DNA of 64,000 bases from Barnesiella sp. An55 (lineage in GTDB: Bacteria > Bacteroidota > Bacteroidia > Bacteroidales > Barnesiellaceae). Below the pieces are notes generated by a model. It did no database searches. It was given only the letters and a program-made list of their open reading frames with translations, and had not been told where the DNA came from. The position numbers and the translations under genes are program-made. The stretch spans positions 62,001 through 126,000 of the forward strand of contig NZ_NFHZ01000001.1 in NCBI RefSeq assembly GCF_002161555.1. The letters run 5' to 3'. Position 1 is the first letter of the stretch. Every line of letters begins with the position of its first letter. Below, in pieces: positions 51,502 to 59,870 of the stretch.

Positions 51502-52893
51502 ATGTCTCTCATTAAATCTATTTCAGGAATTCGCGGTACGATCGGAGGAAAAGTTGGAGAAGGACTTAATCCGCTCGATATCGTCAAGTTTACGGCAGCT
51601 TATGCTACCTTTATTCGTAAAAATTCGCCGGTAAAGACCAATAAGATTGTAGTAGGACGCGACGCCCGTATTTCCGGTGAAATGGTAAAACATACCGTTA
51701 TCGGTACCCTCATGGGCATGGGATTCGATGTGGTAAATATCGGGTTGGCCACGACGCCTACCACTGAGATTGCCGTTACCATGGAGAAGGCTTGTGGCGG
51801 TATTATCCTGACGGCCAGTCACAATCCCAAACAATGGAATGCCTTGAAACTGCTGAATGAGAAAGGAGAGTTCCTGAATGCGGCCGAAGGGCAAGAGGTG
51901 CTGCGCATTGCCGAAGCCGAGACTTTTGAATTTGCCGAAGTCGATGACCTGGGACATTTGTATGAAAATAACACCTATACTCAGAAACACATAGAGAGTG
52001 TGCTGGCACTCGACTTGGTCGATGTCGATGCCATTCGTGCGGCCAATTTTACCGTAGCTATCGATTGTGTAAACTCGGTGGGCGGTATCGCTATTCCCGC
52101 TCTGTTGAAAGCTTTGGGCGTGAAAAACATCATCGAGTTGAACTGTACGCCCGATGGTAAATTCCCGCACAACCCCGAGCCGCTGCCCGAGAACCTCACC
52201 CAAATAGCCGGTGTGATGAAAGAGGGTCGTGCCGATGTGGGTTTCGTTGTCGATCCCGATGTCGATCGGTTGGCCATCGTCTGCGAGAATGGCGACATGT
52301 TTGTCGAGGAATATACGCTGGTAGCCGTAGCCGACTATGTGCTGAAACATACACCCGGCAATACCGTGTCGAACCTCAGTTCGTCGAGAGCCTTGCGCGA
52401 TGTAACCCGTTCGTACGGTCAGCAATATAACGCTTCGGCTGTGGGTGAGGTCAATGTAGTGACCTTGATGAAAAAGACCGGAGCCGTTATCGGTGGCGAG
52501 GGTAATGGCGGGGTCATCTATCCGGCCAGCCACTATGGACGTGACGCCTTGGTAGGTATTGCCTTGTTCCTTTCGCATCTGGCCAAAGAGGGTAAGACCG
52601 TGAGTCAGTTGAAAGCAACCTATCCGGCCTACAGTATTGCCAAGCAGAAGATTCAGCTTACGCCCGATATCGATGTAGATGCCTTGCTGGCTGCCGTGAA
52701 GAGCAAATATGCCCAATATGATATTACCGATATCGACGGTGTGAAGATTGATTTCCCCGATAGTTGGGTTCACTTGCGTAAATCGAATACCGAACCGATC
52801 ATACGGGTTTACTCCGAGGCCCGCACGCCCGAATTGGCCGAAGAGGCTGCTGCCGGAGTGATGGCCGTAATTGCCGAGATGACCAAGAAATAA
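51502..52893 (+). CDS. glmM: Phosphoglucosamine mutase (phosphohexomutase)
   Basis: A 463-residue enzyme that converts glucosamine 6-phosphate to glucosamine 1-phosphate on the way to UDP-GlcNAc. The phospho-acceptor Ser106 lies in LTASHNPK. The Mg site DPDVDRLAI has Asp251, 253 and 255. The sugar-binding loop GEGNGGVIYP and phosphate-binding loop RKSNTEPIIRVYSEA are present. The family also includes phosphomannomutase/phosphoglucomutase; glmM is the usual call in this neighbourhood, but substrate is inferred. A strong terminator follows. Confidence 0.9.
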   Translation: MSLIKSISGIRGTIGGKVGEGLNPLDIVKFTAAYATFIRKNSPVKTNKIVVGRDARISGEMVKHTVIGTLMGMGFDVVNIGLATTPTTEIAVTMEKACGGIILTASHNPKQWNALKLLNEKGEFLNAAEGQEVLRIAEAETFEFAEVDDLGHLYENNTYTQKHIESVLALDLVDVDAIRAANFTVAIDCVNSVGGIAIPALLKALGVKNIIELNCTPDGKFPHNPEPLPENLTQIAGVMKEGRADVGFVVDPDVDRLAIVCENGDMFVEEYTLVAVADYVLKHTPGNTVSNLSSSRALRDVTRSYGQQYNASAVGEVNVVTLMKKTGAVIGGEGNGGVIYPASHYGRDALVGIALFLSHLAKEGKTVSQLKATYPAYSIAKQKIQLTPDIDVDALLAAVKSKYAQYDITDIDGVKIDFPDSWVHLRKSNTEPIIRVYSEARTPELAEEAAAGVMAVIAEMTKK

Positions 52894-52925
52894 CCAGAAG
52901 TCGGTTATCTGAAAAATAAATAAAA

Positions 52926-52966
52926 GACAGAGGGGAGCCCTGCATCACGCAGGGCTCCCCTCTGTC
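52926..52966. terminator. Perfect 18-bp bidirectional terminator
   Basis: GACAGAGGGGAGCCCTGC (52926-52943) pairs with 52949-52966 without mismatch and a 5-base loop. It lies between convergent glmM (stop 52893) and the metallophosphatase (stop 52988). Neither side has a strong U-tract. Confidence 0.8.
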
Positions 52967-52987
52967 ACATTGAATCGCATCGATCTA

Positions 52988-55900
52988 TTATTTTGATGAC
53001 TTGATGATGCGCTGGGTGAGGCTACATTCGTTGGTGAATACCTGTACGACATAGATACCGTCGGTCAATCCCGAGACATCGATGCTTTGGTTTTCGAACG
53101 GCAGCGGATAGGCCTTGCCCGTGAGGTCGAAGGCATTGACCTTCACTATATTTTCGAGATTCGTGTTGACTCTGTCGGAGGTATAGGTAGGATACAAATC
53201 CTGTTTTATCTCCTTGTTGCTCTCCAGGCCTGAGCCCGACGACTCTTTCACCAGAGTAAACGAATCGAACAGCGTGGCGTTGGCATTGGCATCGGCCGTA
53301 TAGGTGTTGACCTTGATTTGCGAAGAGCTTACACTTATTTCGCTGAAGGCCGGAGCCCCGGGTTGTCCATATTTACCGGTGAACAGATCCCAGTAGTTGG
53401 CTACCTGATGCTTGTCGAAGTCTTGTTCCATCTGCTCCTGGGTGTAGGGGTAGTATCGTTTGCGCCCACAGGTGCCGTTGACAAAGTAGAGTGTACCCTC
53501 TTCGACATCGAAAGTTCCGCCCTGCTGTCCTTTGGGGTTCTGATTGCCGTCGGGGGTTACCGATTCAACACCAGTCACACTACCCGGTACTACCGTCTTG
53601 GTGAGGTTATTGACGGGCCCCATCACCTCGTAGATGTGGTCGTGCCCCTGGATGACAAAGTCGATGTCCAGTTCGTCGAATACCGGCAGCATGATGGCGC
53701 GGAACAGAGCACCGTCTTCGTCGGCTTGATGACCGCTACCCGTGAACAGATTCTTGTGAACGGCTGCAATACGCCATTTTGTATCGGGGTGTTTCTCTAC
53801 CTGATCTCTGAACCAGTTGGCCACGTCGTTGCTCAGGTAGGCACTGGTACCGTTGGCATAGCTGTAGTCGCCCCGCCAGAAGTCCTGGTGGCTATAAACC
53901 ATGAAGAGCGCATCGCCATATACAAACGAATAGGTGATTCCGTCGAACTGGGGTTTGATGGTGGCCGTTTCGTTAAAACTCTTGTCGGTGTTGAAGTGAT
54001 AAGTATAGTTGAGATTGGACGAATCGTCGTGGTTACCATCGGTAGGGGCCAGAGCCATCTGCTCCAGAATGGATTTCATGCTCACCTCGAACCATTGTTC
54101 CCATTCCCACTCGGAGTTCTGCTCGGTACCGGTCTCGACAAAGTCACCGGTAAACAGGAGGAAGCGGGCATCGGGTGCGTGTTGTGCCGCCGTTGTGGCT
54201 GCCCATCGGGCATTCTCGACATACTCGGCATCCATGATGTGCGAGTCGGTCATGTAGAGGAAGGTGAACTCGTCTTTGTTGGCACTGGCCGTTCTGAACG
54301 ACCGGATGTCGCTCCAATAGCCGTCGGTACCTACCCGGTAGGAGTAAACCGTATTGGGGGTAAGATCGGTAGCCAGTACCTTGTGGCTGGTGTAGTTAAA
54401 TTTGGTACCCGTGGGTAGGGCTGCTGCCTTCAATATACCACTGGTGCTTACGGCATAATTCAGTTTATCGGCAGCTTGCAGAGTCGCAGTCAGTTCGATG
54501 GGCGAGGTGAAATCGCTCTCGGTGGCATCGGCTTTGGCTACGAGTTGCACTTTACCGGGAACGGTGGTGCTGTTGGTAAACCAGGCAAAGGCCATTTGCG
54601 TGGTAGGATTACCGTTAATATTGGCTACTACGCAATAGGGCATCTCTTTGGGAATGAGAGCCTGCACGGCATTTTTCAAGGCTTGCAGATTGACTTCGGA
54701 ACTGTCGGCTCTCGCAGCCTCTTTGGCTACCAGCATCTTGATATACGAGGGTATCGTGTAATCTTCTTGTGACAGCTTGTCGGCCTCGATGACATCGGGG
54801 TGGATGATGACAATGGGTTTCTCGGTTACAGTCACATCGCAGGTATCCTTGAAGTTGCCGTCTTCGGTGGTAACAATAATTTTGGTCTCACCCACGCTCA
54901 CACCGGTAACCAATCCGCCCTCTACGGTAGCGATGGCTGGTGAGAGAGAAAGCCACGAGACTTTTTTATTGGTAGCATCGGAAGGCGAAACGATAGCCGA
55001 GAGCCATTGTTGCTCCTCTTCTTCAATCGACAAGGTTTGGTTGGTGAGCAGAACCGACTCTACGGCAACATCCTTGGCGTTGGGATCATATTCATAGGCT
55101 CCCAAATCATACGCTGCACCTTGCGGACGAGTAGTACCTTTTATATCATAGGCCGGTGCATCGCTATCGGCAAAACCTTTGTCGATACAAGGCGAATTGG
55201 CCGAGAAGGTCCAGTCGGCAGCTCGCATGGCTTCGATATCGGCAGCCGAGGCCGGCAACCCGACGAACAGGGTAGGCGACTTGAAGTTCGGGCCCATGGG
55301 GTCGGTATTGACCGCACTGAGGGTTAGGGCGTCTTTGGCATCGTCAAAACCACTCACAGCCGCATTGTGGCTCGAACCGTTGCCTTCGATAAAGGCGATG
55401 GGATCGCTGAATCCCTCTTCGGCCTGGTTGTTCCAGCAGATGGTATTGATGGTTTTACCCTCGCTGTGAATAGCTGCATACTGCGAACCGTAGTTGCAGG
55501 CAATGATACAGTTGGCCACGATTCCCGAGGGGTTGTAGATACCCCCGCTGTTGGGCCATCCGCTCACGGTTGCCGCATTGTTGTGCAGGATACAGTTGCG
55601 CACGATACCGCCGTTTTCGTTACGTATGGTACCATATTTACCCTGGTTCCCGCGCATGATACAGTTCTCGACAATACCACCGTCGTTGCGTATGGCGCCA
55701 CCCGAACTCGTAGCCGAGCAGAGTTCGATGATACAGTCTTTCACGGTACCACCATTGTTGAATACGCCACCGCCATTGCTGCCCGCACAGTTCTTGATAT
55801 AACATTTCGAGAGGGTGACATTGGCCCGTATGTAGGCACCGCCTCCCTCACTGCTGTGCTCGGCATTCTGGAGTGTGAATCCTTCGATGAGAGTAGGATG

Positions 55901-56248
55901 CTCGCAGGGAGAGTCGTACTTGACAAGCAGGTATTTCCCCAGATCGGTACCATCGAGTATGGTCTCGAAGGTTTCGATGTCGCGCATCCCTGTGTTGGCG
56001 TCGTAGCCTCCCAGGATGGTCACACCATCGACAATGGCTACATACTCGTTATAGACTCCGGCTGCGACAAACACGGTGTCGCCGGCCTGACAACTCTCTA
56101 CGGTCGATTTGATGGAACCTTTCGCCGTAGCCCAGGATTGTCCGTCACCGTCGCCATTGACAGTGACATACTGATTGGCAGCATGGGCTCCGCCTGCCGA
56201 AGCCAATATTGCTGCCCAAAACATGAAAAGAGATAATTTTTGTTTCAT
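52988..56248 (-). CDS. Large secreted protein: beta-helix, Big2, purple-acid-phosphatase-like enzyme, sorting domain
   Basis: A 1086-residue exported protein. Signal peptide (1-23). Residues about 26-390 are a choice-of-anchor/right-handed beta-helix with repeats such as NGGGVFNNGGTVKDCII and SGGAIRNDGGIVENCIM. Residues about 396-480 are a Big2 (Ig-like) domain, then a helical FIVAR-like stretch (to 540). Residues about 545-660 resemble the FnIII-like domain of purple acid phosphatases, and 660-935 form a metallophosphoesterase with MTDSHIM, TGDFVETG, TDGNHDDS (His near 737), AAVHKNLF and QGHDHIYE. The last 70 residues (KVNAFDLTGK...QRIIKSSK) resemble a sorting domain. Likely surface-bound phosphatase; substrate unknown. 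Confidence 0.85.
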   Translation of the reverse strand: MKQKLSLFMFWAAILASAGGAHAANQYVTVNGDGDGQSWATAKGSIKSTVESCQAGDTVFVAAGVYNEYVAIVDGVTILGGYDANTGMRDIETFETILDGTDLGKYLLVKYDSPCEHPTLIEGFTLQNAEHSSEGGGAYIRANVTLSKCYIKNCAGSNGGGVFNNGGTVKDCIIELCSATSSGGAIRNDGGIVENCIMRGNQGKYGTIRNENGGIVRNCILHNNAATVSGWPNSGGIYNPSGIVANCIIACNYGSQYAAIHSEGKTINTICWNNQAEEGFSDPIAFIEGNGSSHNAAVSGFDDAKDALTLSAVNTDPMGPNFKSPTLFVGLPASAADIEAMRAADWTFSANSPCIDKGFADSDAPAYDIKGTTRPQGAAYDLGAYEYDPNAKDVAVESVLLTNQTLSIEEEEQQWLSAIVSPSDATNKKVSWLSLSPAIATVEGGLVTGVSVGETKIIVTTEDGNFKDTCDVTVTEKPIVIIHPDVIEADKLSQEDYTIPSYIKMLVAKEAARADSSEVNLQALKNAVQALIPKEMPYCVVANINGNPTTQMAFAWFTNSTTVPGKVQLVAKADATESDFTSPIELTATLQAADKLNYAVSTSGILKAAALPTGTKFNYTSHKVLATDLTPNTVYSYRVGTDGYWSDIRSFRTASANKDEFTFLYMTDSHIMDAEYVENARWAATTAAQHAPDARFLLFTGDFVETGTEQNSEWEWEQWFEVSMKSILEQMALAPTDGNHDDSSNLNYTYHFNTDKSFNETATIKPQFDGITYSFVYGDALFMVYSHQDFWRGDYSYANGTSAYLSNDVANWFRDQVEKHPDTKWRIAAVHKNLFTGSGHQADEDGALFRAIMLPVFDELDIDFVIQGHDHIYEVMGPVNNLTKTVVPGSVTGVESVTPDGNQNPKGQQGGTFDVEEGTLYFVNGTCGRKRYYPYTQEQMEQDFDKHQVANYWDLFTGKYGQPGAPAFSEISVSSSQIKVNTYTADANANATLFDSFTLVKESSGSGLESNKEIKQDLYPTYTSDRVNTNLENIVKVNAFDLTGKAYPLPFENQSIDVSGLTDGIYVVQVFTNECSLTQRIIKSSK

Positions 56249-56452
56249 GGCATATAGTAGTTGATGAATTCATCCCTTAAATTATTATATAACAAAGGGT
56301 TATTCTCTAAAATTTATGTGTTATAAAACATTTTTACAAATAGGTGTATTTGTAATTTATTCATATACAATAGATTGTGATATTTTGGAGATAGGAAATA
56401 AATATTTCGAAACATTTCGGAATGAAACTCTTCGAAATCACCCCATATGGGT

Positions 56453-56500
56453 GCAAAAAAGAATCCCGGTGTACCTCTTGCAAGAGAGATACATCGGGAT
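56453..56500 (-). terminator. Rho-independent terminator of the formate/nitrite transporter gene
   Basis: On the minus strand the stem pairs 56490-56500 (TACATCGGGAT) with 56463-56473 (ATCCCGGTGTA), extended by CTCT/AGAG, and then TTTTTT (56460-56455). It lies about 40 bases after the stop at 56542. Confidence 0.85.
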
Positions 56501-56541
56501 AGATGGTGAAACCTTATGGATAGGGACTCGAGCGGTGTGTG

Positions 56542-57327
56542 TTATTTTCGGTACAGATAGAGATAGGTATAAACGCAGCCGACGAACAGAGCTCCACCTA
56601 CAATGTTGCCCAATGTGGCGGGAACGAGACTATCTGCCAGGAACTGGTCCCAGCCGACTGCGGCTCCTTGCAACATGCCCAACGGAATGAAGAACATATT
56701 GGCGATACTGTGTTCGTAGCCTATTGCCACAAAACACATCACGGGAAACCACAGGCCCATCATTTTGCCAGCGGTGGAGTGGGCACTGAATCCCAGCCAT
56801 ACGGCCAGGCACACCAACCAGTTGGCCCCGATGCCTTTGACAAACACAATCCACCAGGGCATGCTTACTTTGGCTTGTGCTATCTGTACGATGGCACTTC
56901 TCCAGGGATCGGCATCGACAATGCCTGCGCCCCAGATCATCACATAAACGAAAAAGATGGCTCCTATGAAATTCCCCACATAGACGAGTAGCCAGTTTCG
57001 CAGCACGGGTATGATGCCATATTGCCGGTTCATCAGTCCCGGTATCAACACCGCGTTGTTGCCGGTGAAGAGTTCGGCGCCGGCCAGCACGACCAGGATG
57101 AGTCCCAAGGGGAACATACAACCCGACAGGAGTCGTTGCAATCCGGGGTTACCGGCTGTCCATTCGGGAAATCCGTAGCCGATGAGCAACGACAACAGTC
57201 CGCCCATGGCAATGTAAATTCCAGCCAGTATAGCGGCGATGAGAGTTCGAGGGGTAGAGAGCGCAATTTTACCGAGGGCTGCCCGTTGGGCCTGTGCGAC
57301 AATTTCGGTAGGGGTTGAAAATGACAT
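56542..57327 (-). CDS. Formate/nitrite transporter family protein
   Basis: A 261-residue membrane channel with six helices. The family signatures are GGLLSLLIGYGFPEW, LVLVVLAGAELFTGNNAVL, LLVYVGNFIGAIFF, and VKGIGANWLVCLAVWLGFSAHSTAGKM. FNT channels carry formate, nitrite or related monovalent acids; in fermenting Bacteroidales formate is likely, but no substrate is proven here. It stands alone between two minus-strand terminators. Confidence 0.93.
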   Translation of the reverse strand: MSFSTPTEIVAQAQRAALGKIALSTPRTLIAAILAGIYIAMGGLLSLLIGYGFPEWTAGNPGLQRLLSGCMFPLGLILVVLAGAELFTGNNAVLIPGLMNRQYGIIPVLRNWLLVYVGNFIGAIFFVYVMIWGAGIVDADPWRSAIVQIAQAKVSMPWWIVFVKGIGANWLVCLAVWLGFSAHSTAGKMMGLWFPVMCFVAIGYEHSIANMFFIPLGMLQGAAVGWDQFLADSLVPATLGNIVGGALFVGCVYTYLYLYRK

Positions 57328-57369
57328 GATAAATAGGGGTTTAACGATTTTCTTCGTAGGATTGAAATT

Positions 57370-57398
57370 AAAAAAGCTGCATCGGTGGTGCAGCTTTT
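57370..57398 (-). terminator. Rho-independent terminator of the murein-peptide operon
   Basis: AAAAGCTGCA (57372-57381) with TGCAGCTTTT (57389-57398), 7-base loop; read on the minus strand it runs into a U-tract. It lies 17 bases after the epimerase stop and ahead of the FNT gene. Confidence 0.88.
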
Positions 57399-57414
57399 GT
57401 GGGTTAAATAGCGG

Positions 57415-58548
57415 TTAGAAGGGTACGACACCGATGCCGGGGCGGTCGGGGAGGGCTATCATTCCATCTACGATTTTCATACCGTCGAACAGGTCGTTCG
57501 ATATGAGCAGATTCCCGTCGAGATCGGCCCAATCGACCAGCGGCGACAGTTGTGCGGCTGCCGATACGGCACACGAGGTTTCGGTCATGCAGCCCACCAT
57601 TACCTTCATATCGAGGGCTCGGGCCAGGATAGCCATCTGGTAGGCTTCGTGCATACCCGTGCTTTTCATCAGCTTTATGTTGATTCCATCGTAGAGTCCA
57701 TAGGCCCGTTTCACATCGGGAAGCCGTTGCAGAAACTCGTCGGCAATGATCGGGAGCGAAGCTCGTTCGTGCAACCAGGCTTGCTCGTCGATCATCTCTT
57801 TGGGCATGGGTTGCTCGACAAACAGGCAGTTTTGTTCTTTGAGCCACTCGATCATCTCGAGGGCATACTCCTTGGAGCTCCATCCCTGATTGGCATCGAC
57901 GCAAATGGGACGATCGGTCTCGGAGCGGATGATTCGTACCAGTTCTTTGTCGTTGTCGAGGCCCATCTTTATCTTCAAGATACGATAGGGAGCGGCCTCT
58001 TTCAGTTTTTGCCGTACTACCTCCTCGGTATCGATGCCGATGGTAAACGAGGTAGCCGGGGCCTTCTCGGGCGAAAGCCCCCATATCTTGTACCAGGGTT
58101 GGCCCATGATTTTCCCCAACAGGTCGTGCAAGGCGATATCGACCGATGCCTTGGCGGCACGGTTGTCGGGTGCTACCGAATCGATGTAGTCGAGTATCTC
58201 ATTTACCCGAAAGGGATCGGTAAATTGCGACAGGTCGAGCTGACTGAGAAACCGGCAAACCGACTCTTGTGTCTCGCCCAGATAGGGTGGCATGGAGGCT
58301 TCGCCATAGCCAATATAGTCGGCATAACGCAGTTGCACCTGCACGTCGGGAGTGTGAGTGCGGGAATTCTTGGCCAGATTGAAGGCATGTTTCAGTTTCA
58401 AATCGTAGGGCCTGAACGACAATTCCAGTCGATCGGTCCCTGTGGACTTGGACGTGGCTGTGGTATGGCAGCCGGTAAAAAGGGTGGGGGCTATACTCAG
58501 TCCCAAAGTGCCCAAGGCACTTGTGCGTAAGAAATTTCGTCGGTCCAT
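57415..58548 (-). CDS. Exported L-Ala-D/L-Glu dipeptide epimerase (enolase superfamily), Tat lipoprotein signal
   Basis: A 377-residue enzyme. The start at 58548 (MDRRNFLRTS) is chosen because it opens a twin-arginine signal with lipobox Cys27 in TLFTGC; an ATG ten codons earlier would overlap the upstream gene. The barrel has Lys192/Lys194 in LKIKMG, Asp218 in CVDANQGWS, Glu245 in FVEQP, Asp270 in IADEFLQ and Lys292 in NIKLMKSTG, the muconate-lactonizing subgroup residues. It epimerises L-Ala-D-Glu from murein to L-Ala-L-Glu. It starts eight bases after the NlpC/P60 gene, which would release that dipeptide. Export by Tat, folded, is inferred. Confidence 0.88.
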   Translation of the reverse strand: MDRRNFLRTSALGTLGLSIAPTLFTGCHTTATSKSTGTDRLELSFRPYDLKLKHAFNLAKNSRTHTPDVQVQLRYADYIGYGEASMPPYLGETQESVCRFLSQLDLSQFTDPFRVNEILDYIDSVAPDNRAAKASVDIALHDLLGKIMGQPWYKIWGLSPEKAPATSFTIGIDTEEVVRQKLKEAAPYRILKIKMGLDNDKELVRIIRSETDRPICVDANQGWSSKEYALEMIEWLKEQNCLFVEQPMPKEMIDEQAWLHERASLPIIADEFLQRLPDVKRAYGLYDGINIKLMKSTGMHEAYQMAILARALDMKVMVGCMTETSCAVSAAAQLSPLVDWADLDGNLLISNDLFDGMKIVDGMIALPDRPGIGVVPF

Positions 58549-58556
58549 CGTGAGAG

Positions 58557-59729
58557 TTATTTTTGATTGAAATACCACGGATGCGCTTTTACAGCTGTGA
58601 TACCGGGTGTTCCTATGCGGTTTTCCATGCGGCTGATACTCAAGAAATCGTCGGGCCGATAGTTGGCTGCCGTTGGGTCGAGACTGTTTATCTTGACCCG
58701 TCCCGAGCAGTGTATATACTCCCCGTTGTTCAGGTAGAGAGCCACGTGATCGACACGGCCTCGGGCGTTACCGAAGAAGAGCAGGTCGCCGGTGTGGCAC
58801 TCCCGCCAACGATTGGCGGGGATAATCTCGCCCGTGAGCGCCTGTTGCGAGGCATCACGCGAAAGAATCACTCCGCCACAGAAATAGGCGGTCTTGACAA
58901 AGCCCGAGCAGTCGGCTCCCTTTACCGAGGTACCGCCCCACAAGTAGGTCGAACCCATCATTTGGCGAGCCGTTTGCACGACGATTTTCATGTCGAGGGG
59001 ACGAGCTGCCCATTGGGCCAGGTCGCAGCACTCATTGCTCTTGAGGAACCCCTTTCGCCCATCGGGGAAGATGACGGGTACGAAACCTTTGTGGGCCTTC
59101 CCGTTGGCTTGGAGAATAGCGCCAGCCACCATATCCGACACAATGCCGGCGTGGTTGTTGGGTGCGTCATATACAAAACCCTGGTAGGCAGTATAGACAT
59201 ATCGGGGAGCCTCTTTCCAAGTGTTCCATCCGGCATCGTCTTGCAGCGAAACCGAGTTGGCCGGTATCCAGCCGATGTAGTTGTCGGGGGTCTGTACCAG
59301 CAGCCACTCCTTATCCCGTTCCAAGATGCGCAACGGGGTTCCCAGAATAGCCTGGGTCATCATCTCTGCAGCATGGCGGGAGCCGCTTCGCAGGCTGGCG
59401 CAGCAAACGGTCACGAGCCCTCGATTAAGTGTGCCCAGCTCTTTATCGGGCAGCATCTGGATATTATCGACATATTTGACACCTGCCTGGTTGAGCCGTT
59501 GCAGCAAGGCATCCACGGCCTGACGGTTGTCGCATCGTCCTTTCAAGATACAGAGTGAGTCGTCCGATATCTCGCCCGATATGGAAAAGATAGCCGTGCG
59601 TGAATCGGGTGCAAATTGTCGTCCGGTCTCTTGAATGGCCGTTTTTACAATATCGGTTTGAGCGTTTGTTGTCATGACAGGTAACGAGAAGAGGATGCAA
59701 CAAAAGGTTTTGAATATGACTTTAAGCAT
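58557..59729 (-). CDS. NlpC/P60 peptidoglycan endopeptidase with SH3 domains
   Basis: A 390-residue exported enzyme. The start at 59729 opens a signal peptide (MLKVIFKTFCCILFSLPVMTTNA); an earlier ATG at 59774 is inside the promoter region. Two SH3-like domains lie at about 100-240 (LLVQTPDNYIGWIPANSVSL and the following segment). The NlpC/P60 domain (about 245-375) has GSTYLWGGTSVKGADCSGFVKTA with catalytic Cys, VDHVALYL with the His, and YIHCSGRVKI. Homologs (YkfC/dipeptidyl peptidase VI type) cleave the D-Glu-diaminopimelate bond and release L-Ala-D-Glu. Its partner epimerase lies just downstream. Confidence 0.92.
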   Translation of the reverse strand: MLKVIFKTFCCILFSLPVMTTNAQTDIVKTAIQETGRQFAPDSRTAIFSISGEISDDSLCILKGRCDNRQAVDALLQRLNQAGVKYVDNIQMLPDKELGTLNRGLVTVCCASLRSGSRHAAEMMTQAILGTPLRILERDKEWLLVQTPDNYIGWIPANSVSLQDDAGWNTWKEAPRYVYTAYQGFVYDAPNNHAGIVSDMVAGAILQANGKAHKGFVPVIFPDGRKGFLKSNECCDLAQWAARPLDMKIVVQTARQMMGSTYLWGGTSVKGADCSGFVKTAYFCGGVILSRDASQQALTGEIIPANRWRECHTGDLLFFGNARGRVDHVALYLNNGEYIHCSGRVKINSLDPTAANYRPDDFLSISRMENRIGTPGITAVKAHPWYFNQK

Positions 59730-59771
59730 AAATCGGTTTTTCAGGATGGTTGATACTCTATAAATGAATGA

Positions 59772-59779
59772 CAAAAATA
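59772..59779 (-). promoter_or_regulatory. -7 element of the murein-peptide operon
   Basis: TATTTTTG on the minus strand (59779-59772), about 42 bases before the ATG at 59729. Weak upstream box. Confidence 0.45.
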
Positions 59780-59870
59780 AGCATGAAACTTAAGAAATCC
59801 TATCTTTTTGTCTCATAAACTTACTTTTGTCATTCATTGATGAGCCCAACTCTTTTTCTCTCGGAGCCAG

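Noticed and set aside
51523-52773. 416-codon minus-strand frame opposite glmM
   Set aside because: glmM is certain on the plus strand; the antisense frame has no signature.
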